Below, one piece after another: positions 24,680-31,810 of a stretch of 45,262 bases of DNA. The number at the start of each line of letters is the position of its first letter. Position 1 is the stretch's first letter. The notes below the pieces were generated by a model that saw nothing but the letters and a program-made list of their open reading frames with translations, was not told the DNA's origin and ran no database searches. A program made the translations under genes and the position numbers. Source of the stretch: DASQPR01 sp035713725 (GTDB lineage: Bacteria; Actinomycetota; Actinomycetes; Mycobacteriales; Micromonosporaceae); assembly GCA_035713725.1 (NCBI GenBank), contig DASTMZ010000102.1:1-45262 (forward strand), written 5' to 3'.

Positions 24680-25138
24680 TCACGCTAACGACTCGCCGCG
24701 CTCGAGTGCCGCGATCTGGTCGAGACGATGCTGGTGCCGGCCGCCCTTGAACGGCGTCGCGAGCCACAAGTCGGTCAGCTCTTCGGCAAGCTCCGGCGTG
24801 ATCACCTTGGCGCCGATCACCATCACGTTGGAATCGTTGTTGGCGCGCGAAATCTCGGTCGTGAAGTGGTCGTGGCAGAGCCCAGCGCGGATGCCACGAA
24901 TCTTGTTGCACGCAACGGTTTCGCCCATCCCGCTGCCGCCGACGATGATGGCGCGATCGGCGCGACCATCGGCGACAAGACCACACGCGTCCGCGCACAA
25001 CGGCGGGTAGTCCACGATGTCGGTGTCGGCGCCGAATCCGCCGCGATCGTCGACCTCGTGTCCGGCGGCGGCCAGACGCGCGATGAGCCGGCTCTTGAGC
25101 GCCAATCCGTTATGATCTGCGGCGATTGCGATGCGCAT
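24680..25138 (-). CDS. RpiB/LacAB-fold sugar-phosphate isomerase homologue with altered active site
   Basis: A 152-residue RpiB-fold protein. The N-terminal IAIAADHNGLALK matches the phosphate/sugar-binding start. The P-loop GGSGMGETVACNKIRGIRAGL has Glu73, the catalytic base position of the mycobacterial RpiB type, and no Cys. The tail RHQHRLDQIAALERGE is also family-like. In known RpiB proteins a histidine in the HNDAN segment opens the furanose ring; here the segment is ANNDSN, so that His is Asn100. An isomerase acting on an open-chain acid or an enol is therefore plausible. The gene lies 9 bp downstream of the second decarboxylase-like gene, in the same operon. Confidence 0.85.
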   Translation of the reverse strand: MRIAIAADHNGLALKSRLIARLAAAGHEVDDRGGFGADTDIVDYPPLCADACGLVADGRADRAIIVGGSGMGETVACNKIRGIRAGLCHDHFTTEISRANNDSNVMVIGAKVITPELAEELTDLWLATPFKGGRHQHRLDQIAALERGESLA

Positions 25139-25147
25139 GGGACTCCT

Positions 25148-26092
25148 TCAGCCGTTGAGGTTCGCGGTACCCGCCGCAAAAAGCTCCGCCGCGACGGGCC
25201 GCGAGTCGATGATGTGCTGGCGCACCGCGTGGCCGATGAGCTCCTCGACGACCGCGCGGTTTGCCTCGACGCCGTAGGGCAGCGGATCGGCGCCGGTAAG
25301 TTCCATGACGCGGCGGTGCATCGCGTCCGTGGCCGTCGGGTGGGCGACGTCGTCGCTCAGCCCCGCCACATATCGCCGCTTCGACTCGGCGAACGCCTCG
25401 AACAGATCCGCGGCGAGGTCCGGGTGCTCGGCGAGGACGTCGTCCTTCACGACCACGAGGTGGTTGATCGGGTAATGCCCGCGCGCCTGCAGCGCCGCGA
25501 GCCCGGCCTGGTCCGCATCGGGAATGAGGGGTACGACATCGGGACGGTCCGCCTCGATCCCGACGGCGGCGTCGAGTTCACCGGCGGCGACGAGGTCGGC
25601 GAGGCCGCCGGCACCGGTCGGCGGCGTGACGCTTCGCGGCGGCCGATATTGCGCGACGTGCTCGTCGCCGGTCGGCACCCAGGTGATGGCATCGAGGCCG
25701 ACGCCGTATTCGTCGGCCAGAATGCCGCGCGCCCACACGCCGGTGGTGACGGTGTATCCGCGGTTGACGCCGACGCGACGACCCTCGAGATCCTTCGGAT
25801 GGCGGATGCCGGCGCGCGGGTTGACGACGATTGCGCCGTGGTGGAAGCCGCGCACGAGGAACACCGGGATCGCGGTGAAACGCACACCGTACGCCTTCGC
25901 GCACAGGTACGTGCTGAACGCCATCTCGCACACGTCCCACTCGAGGCCGCGCACCATCCGGCGGAACGCCTGGACGAGCACCGGCACCTCATCGAACTCC
26001 AAACGGTAGCCGGACGGCGTGACCTCGCCGGTCTTCAGGGCGCGATTGTTGCCCTGCGTACGGGACACGGCGGTGAGCTGTCGGTCGGGCAT
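25148..26092 (-). CDS. 4,5-dihydroxyphthalate-decarboxylase-like protein, copy 2
   Basis: A 314-residue homologue of the protein at 6643-7632 and of the Pht5 family. It has WDVCEMAFSTYLCAK and HPKDLEGRRVGVNRGYTVTTG segments, and a C-terminal DPLPYGVEANRAVVEELI motif equal to that of copy 1. It starts with an N-terminal extension (MPDRQLTAVSRTQGNNRALK). GGAAGG precedes the ATG. It is divergent from the alcohol dehydrogenase across operator site G and is followed by the RpiB-like gene. Two divergent paralogues in one island suggest two different decarboxylation steps or substrates. Confidence 0.8.
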   Translation of the reverse strand: MPDRQLTAVSRTQGNNRALKTGEVTPSGYRLEFDEVPVLVQAFRRMVRGLEWDVCEMAFSTYLCAKAYGVRFTAIPVFLVRGFHHGAIVVNPRAGIRHPKDLEGRRVGVNRGYTVTTGVWARGILADEYGVGLDAITWVPTGDEHVAQYRPPRSVTPPTGAGGLADLVAAGELDAAVGIEADRPDVVPLIPDADQAGLAALQARGHYPINHLVVVKDDVLAEHPDLAADLFEAFAESKRRYVAGLSDDVAHPTATDAMHRRVMELTGADPLPYGVEANRAVVEELIGHAVRQHIIDSRPVAAELFAAGTANLNG

Positions 26093-26209
26093 GCCCGGGA
26101 TCCTTCCGCGGAGGCGGGGAGTGATTGCGCGGGGAGCGACTTCGCGGGGGTGCGACTTCGCGCCGACGACCGGATCGACCGCCGGTCGACGCGCTGATAG
26201 GCTAGCAAA

Positions 26210-26227
26210 TTGTCAGACCATTTGGTC
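26210..26227. promoter_or_regulatory. operator site G between divergent decarboxylase-like and dehydrogenase genes
   Basis: TTGTCAGACCATTTGGTC (26210-26227) matches the TGGTnnnACCA core with one mismatch and has the TTTGGTC right extension. It also contains the near-palindrome GACCATTTGGTC (26216-26227). It lies 29 bp before the dehydrogenase ATG (26256), which has GAGGAG as ribosome-binding site. Confidence 0.65.
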
Positions 26228-26255
26228 ACTCGGACGGAGCCGGCGAGGAGCGTTG

Positions 26256-27374
26256 ATGGCGGGCAGCGTAGTGGCGGCGGTGCGGACCGCGCCCGGGACC
26301 ACCGAGTTCCGCGAGTTCCCGATGCCCGACGTCCCGTCCGACGGCGCGCTGATGCGGGTCGAGGTCGCCGGCATCTGCGGTACGGACGTCAAGATGTACG
26401 CGAAGCCACCGTTTACTGATCCGGTGATCATGGGGCACGAGAACATCGGTGTGATCGAGTGGGCCGGCCGCGATTTCGTTGCCCGGCAGGGATTCGTCGA
26501 AGGCGACCGAGTCTTCGTCGAGCACTACGTCGGTTGCATGCGTTGCGAATGGTGCCATCTCGGCGAGTACCGCCACTGCGAGGCGACCGATTGGCGTACG
26601 AATCCGGATGCGCGGCGATATGGGTACACCACGTCGAACAACCCGTACCACCTGTGGGGCGGTTTCGCGCAGTACATGTATCTACCGTGGAACGCCGTCG
26701 TACACCGGGTGCCCGACAACGTGACCGCGGAACTTGCCGGCATCGTGACGCCGATGTCCAACGGCATCGAGTGGGCGCTCGTCGACGGCGGCGTCGGCTA
26801 CCACTCCTCGGTGCTCATCCAAGGCCCGGGACAGCAGGGGCTGTCGCAGACGGTGGCGTGCAAGCAGGCTGGCGCATCGCTGATCATCGTCACGGGTACG
26901 ACCCGGGACGCGGCACGACTCGAACTCGCCAAGACGCTCGGTGCCGATCACGTCATCGACGTGACCGTCGAGGATCCGTTGGCGCGCATCATGGACATCA
27001 CCGGCGGCAACGGCGTCGACGTGGTCCTGGACTGCACGGCCGACGCCGGCGTTACGCCGGTGCTGCTCGGCATCGAAGCGCTGAAGCGCCGCGCCGGAAC
27101 GCTGCTGATCCAGGGCGAGATGTCGGCGTTCCCGGACTTCCCGGTCAAGAAGCTGACCGAGAAGGCGATCACCATCAAGAGCGCTCGTGGCCACAGCTAT
27201 CGGTCCTGTGAACTCGCGCTCTCTCAGCTTGCGTCGCACCGATTCCCGCTCGATCGGCTGACGACGCACCGGTACGGTCTGGCCGATGTGGACCGCGCGA
27301 TACGGTCGGTGGGCGGCGAGGTCGACGAAGGCGTCATCCACGTGTCGTTGATGCCATCGCTCGACGCCGCGTAG
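26256..27374 (+). CDS. zinc-dependent medium-chain alcohol dehydrogenase
   Basis: A 372-residue MDR enzyme. Catalytic zinc ligands are C41 (GICGTD) and H61-E62 (MGHENIG). The structural zinc site has four cysteines, C94, C97, C100 and C108 (GCMRCEWCHLGEYRHC). The nucleotide-binding loop is IQGPGQQGLSQTVA. It probably oxidises a hydroxy or carbinol group of a pathway intermediate with NAD(P). It is the first gene of the operon with the LigK- and LigJ-like genes, directly behind operator site G. Confidence 0.92.
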   Translation: MAGSVVAAVRTAPGTTEFREFPMPDVPSDGALMRVEVAGICGTDVKMYAKPPFTDPVIMGHENIGVIEWAGRDFVARQGFVEGDRVFVEHYVGCMRCEWCHLGEYRHCEATDWRTNPDARRYGYTTSNNPYHLWGGFAQYMYLPWNAVVHRVPDNVTAELAGIVTPMSNGIEWALVDGGVGYHSSVLIQGPGQQGLSQTVACKQAGASLIIVTGTTRDAARLELAKTLGADHVIDVTVEDPLARIMDITGGNGVDVVLDCTADAGVTPVLLGIEALKRRAGTLLIQGEMSAFPDFPVKKLTEKAITIKSARGHSYRSCELALSQLASHRFPLDRLTTHRYGLADVDRAIRSVGGEVDEGVIHVSLMPSLDAA

Positions 27375-27402
27375 TTGTGCCTGCGACGAAGGGAAGACTC
27401 GC

Positions 27403-28122
27403 ATGCCGGTCGTTGTCCGTAACCCGCCGCGCGCGCCGCGGTCGGTCGCCGATGCGTTTGCCGCGTACGGCGTTGCGACGGTTCACGAAGCACAGGGCCG
27501 TGCGGGTCTGCTGACGCCGGACATCACGCCGATCTACCGTGGGGCGCACATTGCGGGTACGGCGGTGACGGTCAGCGTACCGCCCGGCGACAACTGGATG
27601 ATCCATGTGGCCGTCGAACAGTGCGCCGACGGCGACGTGTTGATCGTCGCGCCGACATCGTTCTCGGTTGCCGGATACGTCGGCGAATTGTTGGCGACCG
27701 CGTTGCAGGCGCGGGGCGTACGAGGTCTCGTCATCGACGCGGGATGCCGTGACGTCGCGGAGTTGACTCGCATGGGTTTCCCCGTGTGGTCCGCGTGCGT
27801 GTCCGCGACCGGCACGGTGAAGGAGACACTCGGCGACGTGAACGTACCCATCGTCTGCGCGGGCCAGTCGATCGCACCGGGCGACGTGATCGTGGCCGAC
27901 GACGACGGCGTTGTTGTGGTGTCGCGATTGCGCGCGCCCGACGTGTTGGCCGCGTCGCGTGCGCGCGAGGAGCGCGAGGCGACGGCCCGCAAGCGGTACG
28001 CCGCCGGCGAGCTGAGCCTGGACGTCTCGCACATGCGCGAGGCGTTGGCAGCGAAGGGCCTCGTCTACTTGGATGCCGAAACGGGCGAAGCATCGGCCGC
28101 GGCGTCGGATGCTGTCGCATGA
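27403..28122 (+). CDS. ligK: 4-carboxy-4-hydroxy-2-oxoadipate aldolase (LigK/GalC, RraA fold)
   Basis: A 239-residue RraA-fold aldolase. The metal and substrate motif is GELLATALQARGVRGLVIDA followed by GCRDV, with R116-D117 as in HMG/CHA aldolases. The FPVWSACVSATGTVK segment, VNVPIVCAGQSI and the C-terminal AAGELSLDVSHMREALAAKG block are close to LigK/ProA/GalC. These cleave 4-carboxy-4-hydroxy-2-oxoadipate to pyruvate and oxaloacetate, the last step of protocatechuate 4,5-cleavage and gallate catabolism. GAAGGGAAG lies ahead of the ATG. The next gene overlaps its stop by ATGA. Confidence 0.9.
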   Translation: MPVVVRNPPRAPRSVADAFAAYGVATVHEAQGRAGLLTPDITPIYRGAHIAGTAVTVSVPPGDNWMIHVAVEQCADGDVLIVAPTSFSVAGYVGELLATALQARGVRGLVIDAGCRDVAELTRMGFPVWSACVSATGTVKETLGDVNVPIVCAGQSIAPGDVIVADDDGVVVVSRLRAPDVLAASRAREEREATARKRYAAGELSLDVSHMREALAAKGLVYLDAETGEASAAASDAVA

Positions 28123-29141
28123 TCATCGACTGCCACGGGCATTACACGACCACACCGCCGGCGCAGCAAGCGTTCCGGGACGCGCAACTCGCGCGGCTCG
28201 CCGACCCGAGCAGGCCGTCTCCGGAGCCGGCGCATATCAGCGACGACGAGATCCGCGACAGCGTGGAACGCAACCAGCTCAAGCTGATGCGGGAGCGTGG
28301 TGGCGACCTGATGATCTTCTCGCCGAGGGCGTCTGCGATGGAACACCACGTCACGGATCAGGCGACCGCACGCGAGTGGGCGTGCGTCTCCAACGATCTT
28401 GTCCATCGCGTCACTACCCTCTTCCCGCAACACTTCGCGGGCGTCGCGCAACTGCCCCAGACGCCGGATGGCGACCTCGCCGACTCGGTACGCGAGCTAC
28501 GCCGGTCCGTCGACGAACTCGGTTTTGTCGGCTGCAACCTGAATCCGGACCCGTCCGGCGGTTTCTGGACCGGCCGGCCGATGACCGACCCGTATTGGTT
28601 CCCGCTCTACGAAGCGATGGTCGAGCTTGACGTACCGGCGATGATCCACGTGTCGTCGTCGTGCAACGACAACTTCTACGCCCTCGGCGCGCACTACCTC
28701 AACGCCGACACGACGGTGTTCATGCAACTCGTCGAGGGCGATCTGTTCAAACAGTTCCCGACGCTGCGATTCGTCATCCCGCACGGCGGCGGCGCGGTGC
28801 CTTATCACTGGGGTCGATTCCGTGGCCTGGCCGACCGGCTCGGCCGCCCACCCCTGGCCGACCACGTGATGCGCAACGTCTTCTTCGACACGTGCGTCTA
28901 CCACCAGGCCGGCATCGATCTGCTGCTGCGCGTCATCCCCGTCGACAACGTGCTGTTCGCGTCCGAGATGATCGGCGCGGTGCGCGGCATCGATCCGGAA
29001 ACCGGATTCCATTGGGACGACACGAAGCGCTACGTCGACGCGGTGTCCCTGTCCGATGCGGATCGGCACAAGCTCTTCGAGGCGAACGCACGCCGCGTCT
29101 ATCCCCGGCTCGACGCCCGCATCGCGGGTGGTGTCGCATGA
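28119..29141 (+). CDS. ligJ: 4-oxalomesaconate hydratase-like amidohydrolase (LigJ/GalB type)
   Basis: A 340-residue amidohydrolase-2 protein. The N-terminal metal pair is H6 and H8 (MIIDCHGHYT). Later features are SPRASAMEHHV, NLNPDPSGGFWTG, FVIPHGGGAVPYHWGRF and FASEMIGAVRGIDP, all familiar from 4-oxalomesaconate hydratases. LigJ makes 4-carboxy-4-hydroxy-2-oxoadipate, the substrate of the aldolase encoded just before. The overlap with both neighbours is ATGA (28119-28122 and 29138-29141). A LigAB-type dioxygenase to make its substrate is not in the window. Confidence 0.9.
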   Translation: MIIDCHGHYTTTPPAQQAFRDAQLARLADPSRPSPEPAHISDDEIRDSVERNQLKLMRERGGDLMIFSPRASAMEHHVTDQATAREWACVSNDLVHRVTTLFPQHFAGVAQLPQTPDGDLADSVRELRRSVDELGFVGCNLNPDPSGGFWTGRPMTDPYWFPLYEAMVELDVPAMIHVSSSCNDNFYALGAHYLNADTTVFMQLVEGDLFKQFPTLRFVIPHGGGAVPYHWGRFRGLADRLGRPPLADHVMRNVFFDTCVYHQAGIDLLLRVIPVDNVLFASEMIGAVRGIDPETGFHWDDTKRYVDAVSLSDADRHKLFEANARRVYPRLDARIAGGVA

Positions 29142-29956
29142 CCGGCTCGGCGGTGCACCGCGTCGGTGTGGTCGGGCTCGGCGCGATGGGACGGCCCATC
29201 GCGGAGCGCATCGCTCACGCTGGCTTCGAGGTCGTCGGCCGCGATCGGTCCGGGGCTGCACAAGCTGCGGGGGTACGGATGGTCGCCGGCCTCGACGAGA
29301 TCGCGGCGGCCGACGTGGCGATCGTGATCGTGCCGACCGATGACGACGTCGTTTCCGTGGTCGCGGGCGACGATGGCCTCATCGCCCATGGACATCCCGG
29401 CCTTGTCATCGTCATCAGTTCGTCGGTGCGGCCAGAAACGTGCCGGCGCCTGGCCGATCTCGCGACCGCCGCTGGAATGCATGTGCTGGACGCGGCGTTG
29501 ACCGGTGGCATCCGTGGCGCCGAGACCGGCACGATCAACCTGCTAGTCGGTGGCCCTGTTTCGGTGGTCGAGCGCGTGCGTCCGGTGCTGCTGTCGTTTT
29601 GCACGAACTACCACGTGCTCGGCGACGTCGGTGCGGGTCAGGTCGGTAAGACGGTGAGCAACCTGATCCACTGGGCCGAGATCGTCGCGATCGACGAGTC
29701 GTTCCGGCTGGCGGCGGCACTCGGCGTGGCACCGTCCGCGTTGCGGCTCGCGTTGCAGGAGGGCGGCACGGATAGCCGCACCATGCGCGAGCTCGAGTTG
29801 ATGCGCTTCACGTGGTACGCCAAGGACATCGCGACGGCTCGTACGATGGCCGACGAGATCGGCTTCGACCTGCCCGTCGCGAACCTGTCCCGCGACTTGA
29901 TGGATCGCGTGACCGTCGATTCCGTACGGGCGCTGCTGAGCCCGCCGCCATCGTGA
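29138..29956 (+). CDS. NAD(P)-dependent beta-hydroxyacid dehydrogenase
   Basis: A 272-residue protein of the 3-hydroxyisobutyrate/tartronate-semialdehyde dehydrogenase family. The nucleotide motif is GVVGLGAMGRPIAERIAHAG. The substrate motif is DAALTGGIRGAETGTI and the catalytic Lys171 lies in GAGQVGKTVSNLIHW. It is the last gene of the operon. It probably oxidises or reduces a hydroxy-acid intermediate, but it is not the LigC enzyme of the protocatechuate pathway, which has a different fold. Confidence 0.88.
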   Translation: MTGSAVHRVGVVGLGAMGRPIAERIAHAGFEVVGRDRSGAAQAAGVRMVAGLDEIAAADVAIVIVPTDDDVVSVVAGDDGLIAHGHPGLVIVISSSVRPETCRRLADLATAAGMHVLDAALTGGIRGAETGTINLLVGGPVSVVERVRPVLLSFCTNYHVLGDVGAGQVGKTVSNLIHWAEIVAIDESFRLAAALGVAPSALRLALQEGGTDSRTMRELELMRFTWYAKDIATARTMADEIGFDLPVANLSRDLMDRVTVDSVRALLSPPPS

Positions 29957-30014
29957 CCTTGCGGGGAAAACGTTGGGTCGCTCGCCGACGTTCCAACAAA
30001 GCCCCGCAAGGTCA
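29954..30014. terminator. bidirectional hairpin between convergent operons
   Basis: TGACCTTGCGGGG (29954-29966) pairs perfectly with CCCCGCAAGGTCA (30002-30014). Inside, GTTGG (29972-29976) pairs with CCAAC (29993-29997). The left arm includes the stop codon of the dehydrogenase. It should stop transcription from both the plus-strand operon and the minus-strand glucarate-dehydratase-like gene. Confidence 0.75.
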
Positions 30015-30048
30015 TGACTCCGCCGCCAACAGCGCGGCTGCGCTGGGT

Positions 30049-31365
30049 TCAGAACCGAGGTCGGGCGCCGGTCCATGACGGATCGACGGCGCGCATGCCG
30101 ATCGAGTCGTCACGTCTCCGGATGCCGCATCGTTGGTACTGCTCGTGAAGTCTCGCCACGGCGTCCTCGTCGAGCGTCACGCCGAGGCCGGGTCCGGTCG
30201 GGAGGTTCGCCGCACCATCGCGTATCGCGATCACGCCCGGCTCGATCACTTCCTCGACCTTCCACGGCGAGTGCGTGTCGCAGGCGTACGTCAGGTTTGG
30301 CGTCGCCGCCGCGAGGTGCGTCATCGCCGCGAGGCTGATGCCGAGATGCGTGTTCGAGTGCATCGACAGCCCGAGTCCGAACGTCGCACAGATCGCGGCG
30401 AGGTCGAGCGAGGCGCGCAGGCCGCCCCAGAAGTGATGGTCGGAAAGCACGATCTGCACGGCGCGCGCCGCGATCGCCTCGGGCAGGTCGGCGAACGTCG
30501 TCACGCACATGTTGGTGGCCAACGGGATCGACGTACGCTCCGCAACGGCCGCCATGCCGGCAATGCCATCCGTCGGATCTTCCAGGTATTCCAGGACGCC
30601 GGCCAGCCGATGGGCGACATGCAGGCTCGTTTTGACCGTCCAGTTGCCGTTCGGGTCGAGCCGGATCGGGTGGTCCGGGAAGGCGTCGCGCAGCGCCTCG
30701 ACGGCCTCGATCTCGACGTCCGGCGGGAAAACGCCGCCCTTCAGCTTGAGGGAGCCGAAGCCGTACTGGCCGACCAACGTACGCGCCTGTGCGACGATCC
30801 CGTCTGTGTCGAGCGTGGCGCCGAACCGGTCGGGCTCGGCACCGGGATGCCCGGCCCACTTGTAGAACAGGTACGCGCTGAATGGCACCCGATCGCGTAC
30901 CGCGCCGCCGAGCAGATCGCACACCCGACGGCCGGTCGCCTTTCCTTGAATGTCGAGCAGCGCGACCTCGAACGCGGCCACCGTTGCGGCGACGGCCTTC
31001 TCGACGCTCGCGACGCCGACCAACTCAGTCGGGGTGTCGGGTGCGATGCCGGCGAGCGCGGTGGAAACTCGACGGGCCAAGCCGTGAACGTCGAACGCGT
31101 CCAGCCCGATGATCTCCGGGATGGCGCGGTGCAACCGGTCGAGGGTCGGATCGTCGCCGTACGCCTCGGAGATGCCCGTGATGCCGGCATCGGTGCGTAC
31201 CCGCACGATGGACCGCAACGCGTACGGCTGATGAACCCCGACCGCGGTCAGCAACGGCGGGTCGGCCACCGCGACCGGCGTCACCGTGACGCCAACGACC
31301 GTCAGGGCGTCCGTGCGTCCGCTTCGCACCGACTCGTCGCCGTCCTGCGAGGCTACTGCCGCCAT
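30049..31365 (-). CDS. enolase-superfamily dehydratase (glucarate dehydratase-like)
   Basis: A 438-residue mandelate-racemase/enolase protein. The general base is in SLKLKGGVF. The metal carboxylates are in IRLDPNGNW, LEYLEDP and the following NMCVT segment. The second base region is VLSDHHFWGGL followed by SMHSNTHLGIS. The LSDHHFWGG and MHSNTH motifs are typical of glucarate dehydratases. The start at 31365 overlaps the upstream VapB-like gene by 13 bp, and a GTG at 31329 is an alternative. No other glucarate genes are nearby, so the substrate could instead be an acid of the island. Confidence 0.85.
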   Translation of the reverse strand: MAAVASQDGDESVRSGRTDALTVVGVTVTPVAVADPPLLTAVGVHQPYALRSIVRVRTDAGITGISEAYGDDPTLDRLHRAIPEIIGLDAFDVHGLARRVSTALAGIAPDTPTELVGVASVEKAVAATVAAFEVALLDIQGKATGRRVCDLLGGAVRDRVPFSAYLFYKWAGHPGAEPDRFGATLDTDGIVAQARTLVGQYGFGSLKLKGGVFPPDVEIEAVEALRDAFPDHPIRLDPNGNWTVKTSLHVAHRLAGVLEYLEDPTDGIAGMAAVAERTSIPLATNMCVTTFADLPEAIAARAVQIVLSDHHFWGGLRASLDLAAICATFGLGLSMHSNTHLGISLAAMTHLAAATPNLTYACDTHSPWKVEEVIEPGVIAIRDGAANLPTGPGLGVTLDEDAVARLHEQYQRCGIRRRDDSIGMRAVDPSWTGARPRF

Positions 31366-31562
31366 GCGCGATCCATGGTGCCGTCGTCAGCGGCGTCGGC
31401 CAGCTCACCGCGCCAGGCATCTTCGAGGAACTGCGGCCTAGCGCCGAGCGCGACGACCTTCGCGAGGGCCGCGTTGACGTTGGCCGTGTTCGCCGCTGTG
31501 GCTAGGACGGTCAGGGCACGTTGGAGGAGTTCTTCATCCGCATAGATCCGCGTGCGGCTCAC
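31353..31562 (-). CDS. orphan VapB-type antitoxin
   Basis: A 69-residue protein with the pattern of VapB/DUF2191 antitoxins: MSRTRIYADEELLQRAL, then TVNAAL-like NVNAALAKVVALG, and a C-terminal MDRAWRQ resembling the toxin-binding tail. In a normal pair a PIN-domain VapC follows; here the next gene is the enolase-superfamily enzyme and no PIN domain is in the window. It starts at GTG 31562, overlapping the stop of the small membrane protein by GTGA. It may be a decayed module or a DNA-binding regulator. Confidence 0.7.
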   Translation of the reverse strand: MSRTRIYADEELLQRALTVLATAANTANVNAALAKVVALGARPQFLEDAWRGELADAADDGTMDRAWRQ

Positions 31563-31738
31563 GGCGCACCTCCAGGCCCGTGTCTATCGCGCTGCGCCCG
31601 AACATCATCCAACCGTGCCTGCTCCCAACGTGTGAACTGGTGGACGGCGTTCGTGAAGGCCATCGCGGCAAGCGTGAACCCGCCGATCACGACGGCGAGT
31701 TCGCGTGCGCGACCGCCGAACAGGGCTATCAGTGACAC
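31559..31738 (-). CDS. 59-residue single-pass membrane protein
   Basis: A short open frame from GTG 31738 to TGA 31559. A strong GGGAGG ribosome-binding site lies 7 bases before the start, and its stop overlaps the start of the VapB-like gene (GTGA). The product has one predicted membrane span, LAVVIGGFTLAAMAF (residues 15-29), and a charged tail with FTRWEQARLDDVRAQRDR. I do not recognise a family. The signals and the operon overlap make it likely to be real despite its size. Confidence 0.65.
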   Translation of the reverse strand: MSLIALFGGRARELAVVIGGFTLAAMAFTNAVHQFTRWEQARLDDVRAQRDRHGPGGAP

Positions 31739-31764
31739 CGCACGGCCTCCCGACGTGTCCCGGC

Positions 31765-31786
31765 CGGCGGTTCGAGTGCACCGCCG
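31765..31786. terminator. hairpin after the TrpB-like gene
   Basis: CGGCGGT (31765-31771) pairs with ACCGCCG (31780-31786) around 8 bases, 25 bp beyond the TrpB-like stop on the minus strand. No U-run follows, so it is at best a weak terminator ahead of the small-protein operon. Confidence 0.4.
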
Positions 31787-31810
31787 ACCGGTGCTTGCGT
31801 ACCAGCTAAA

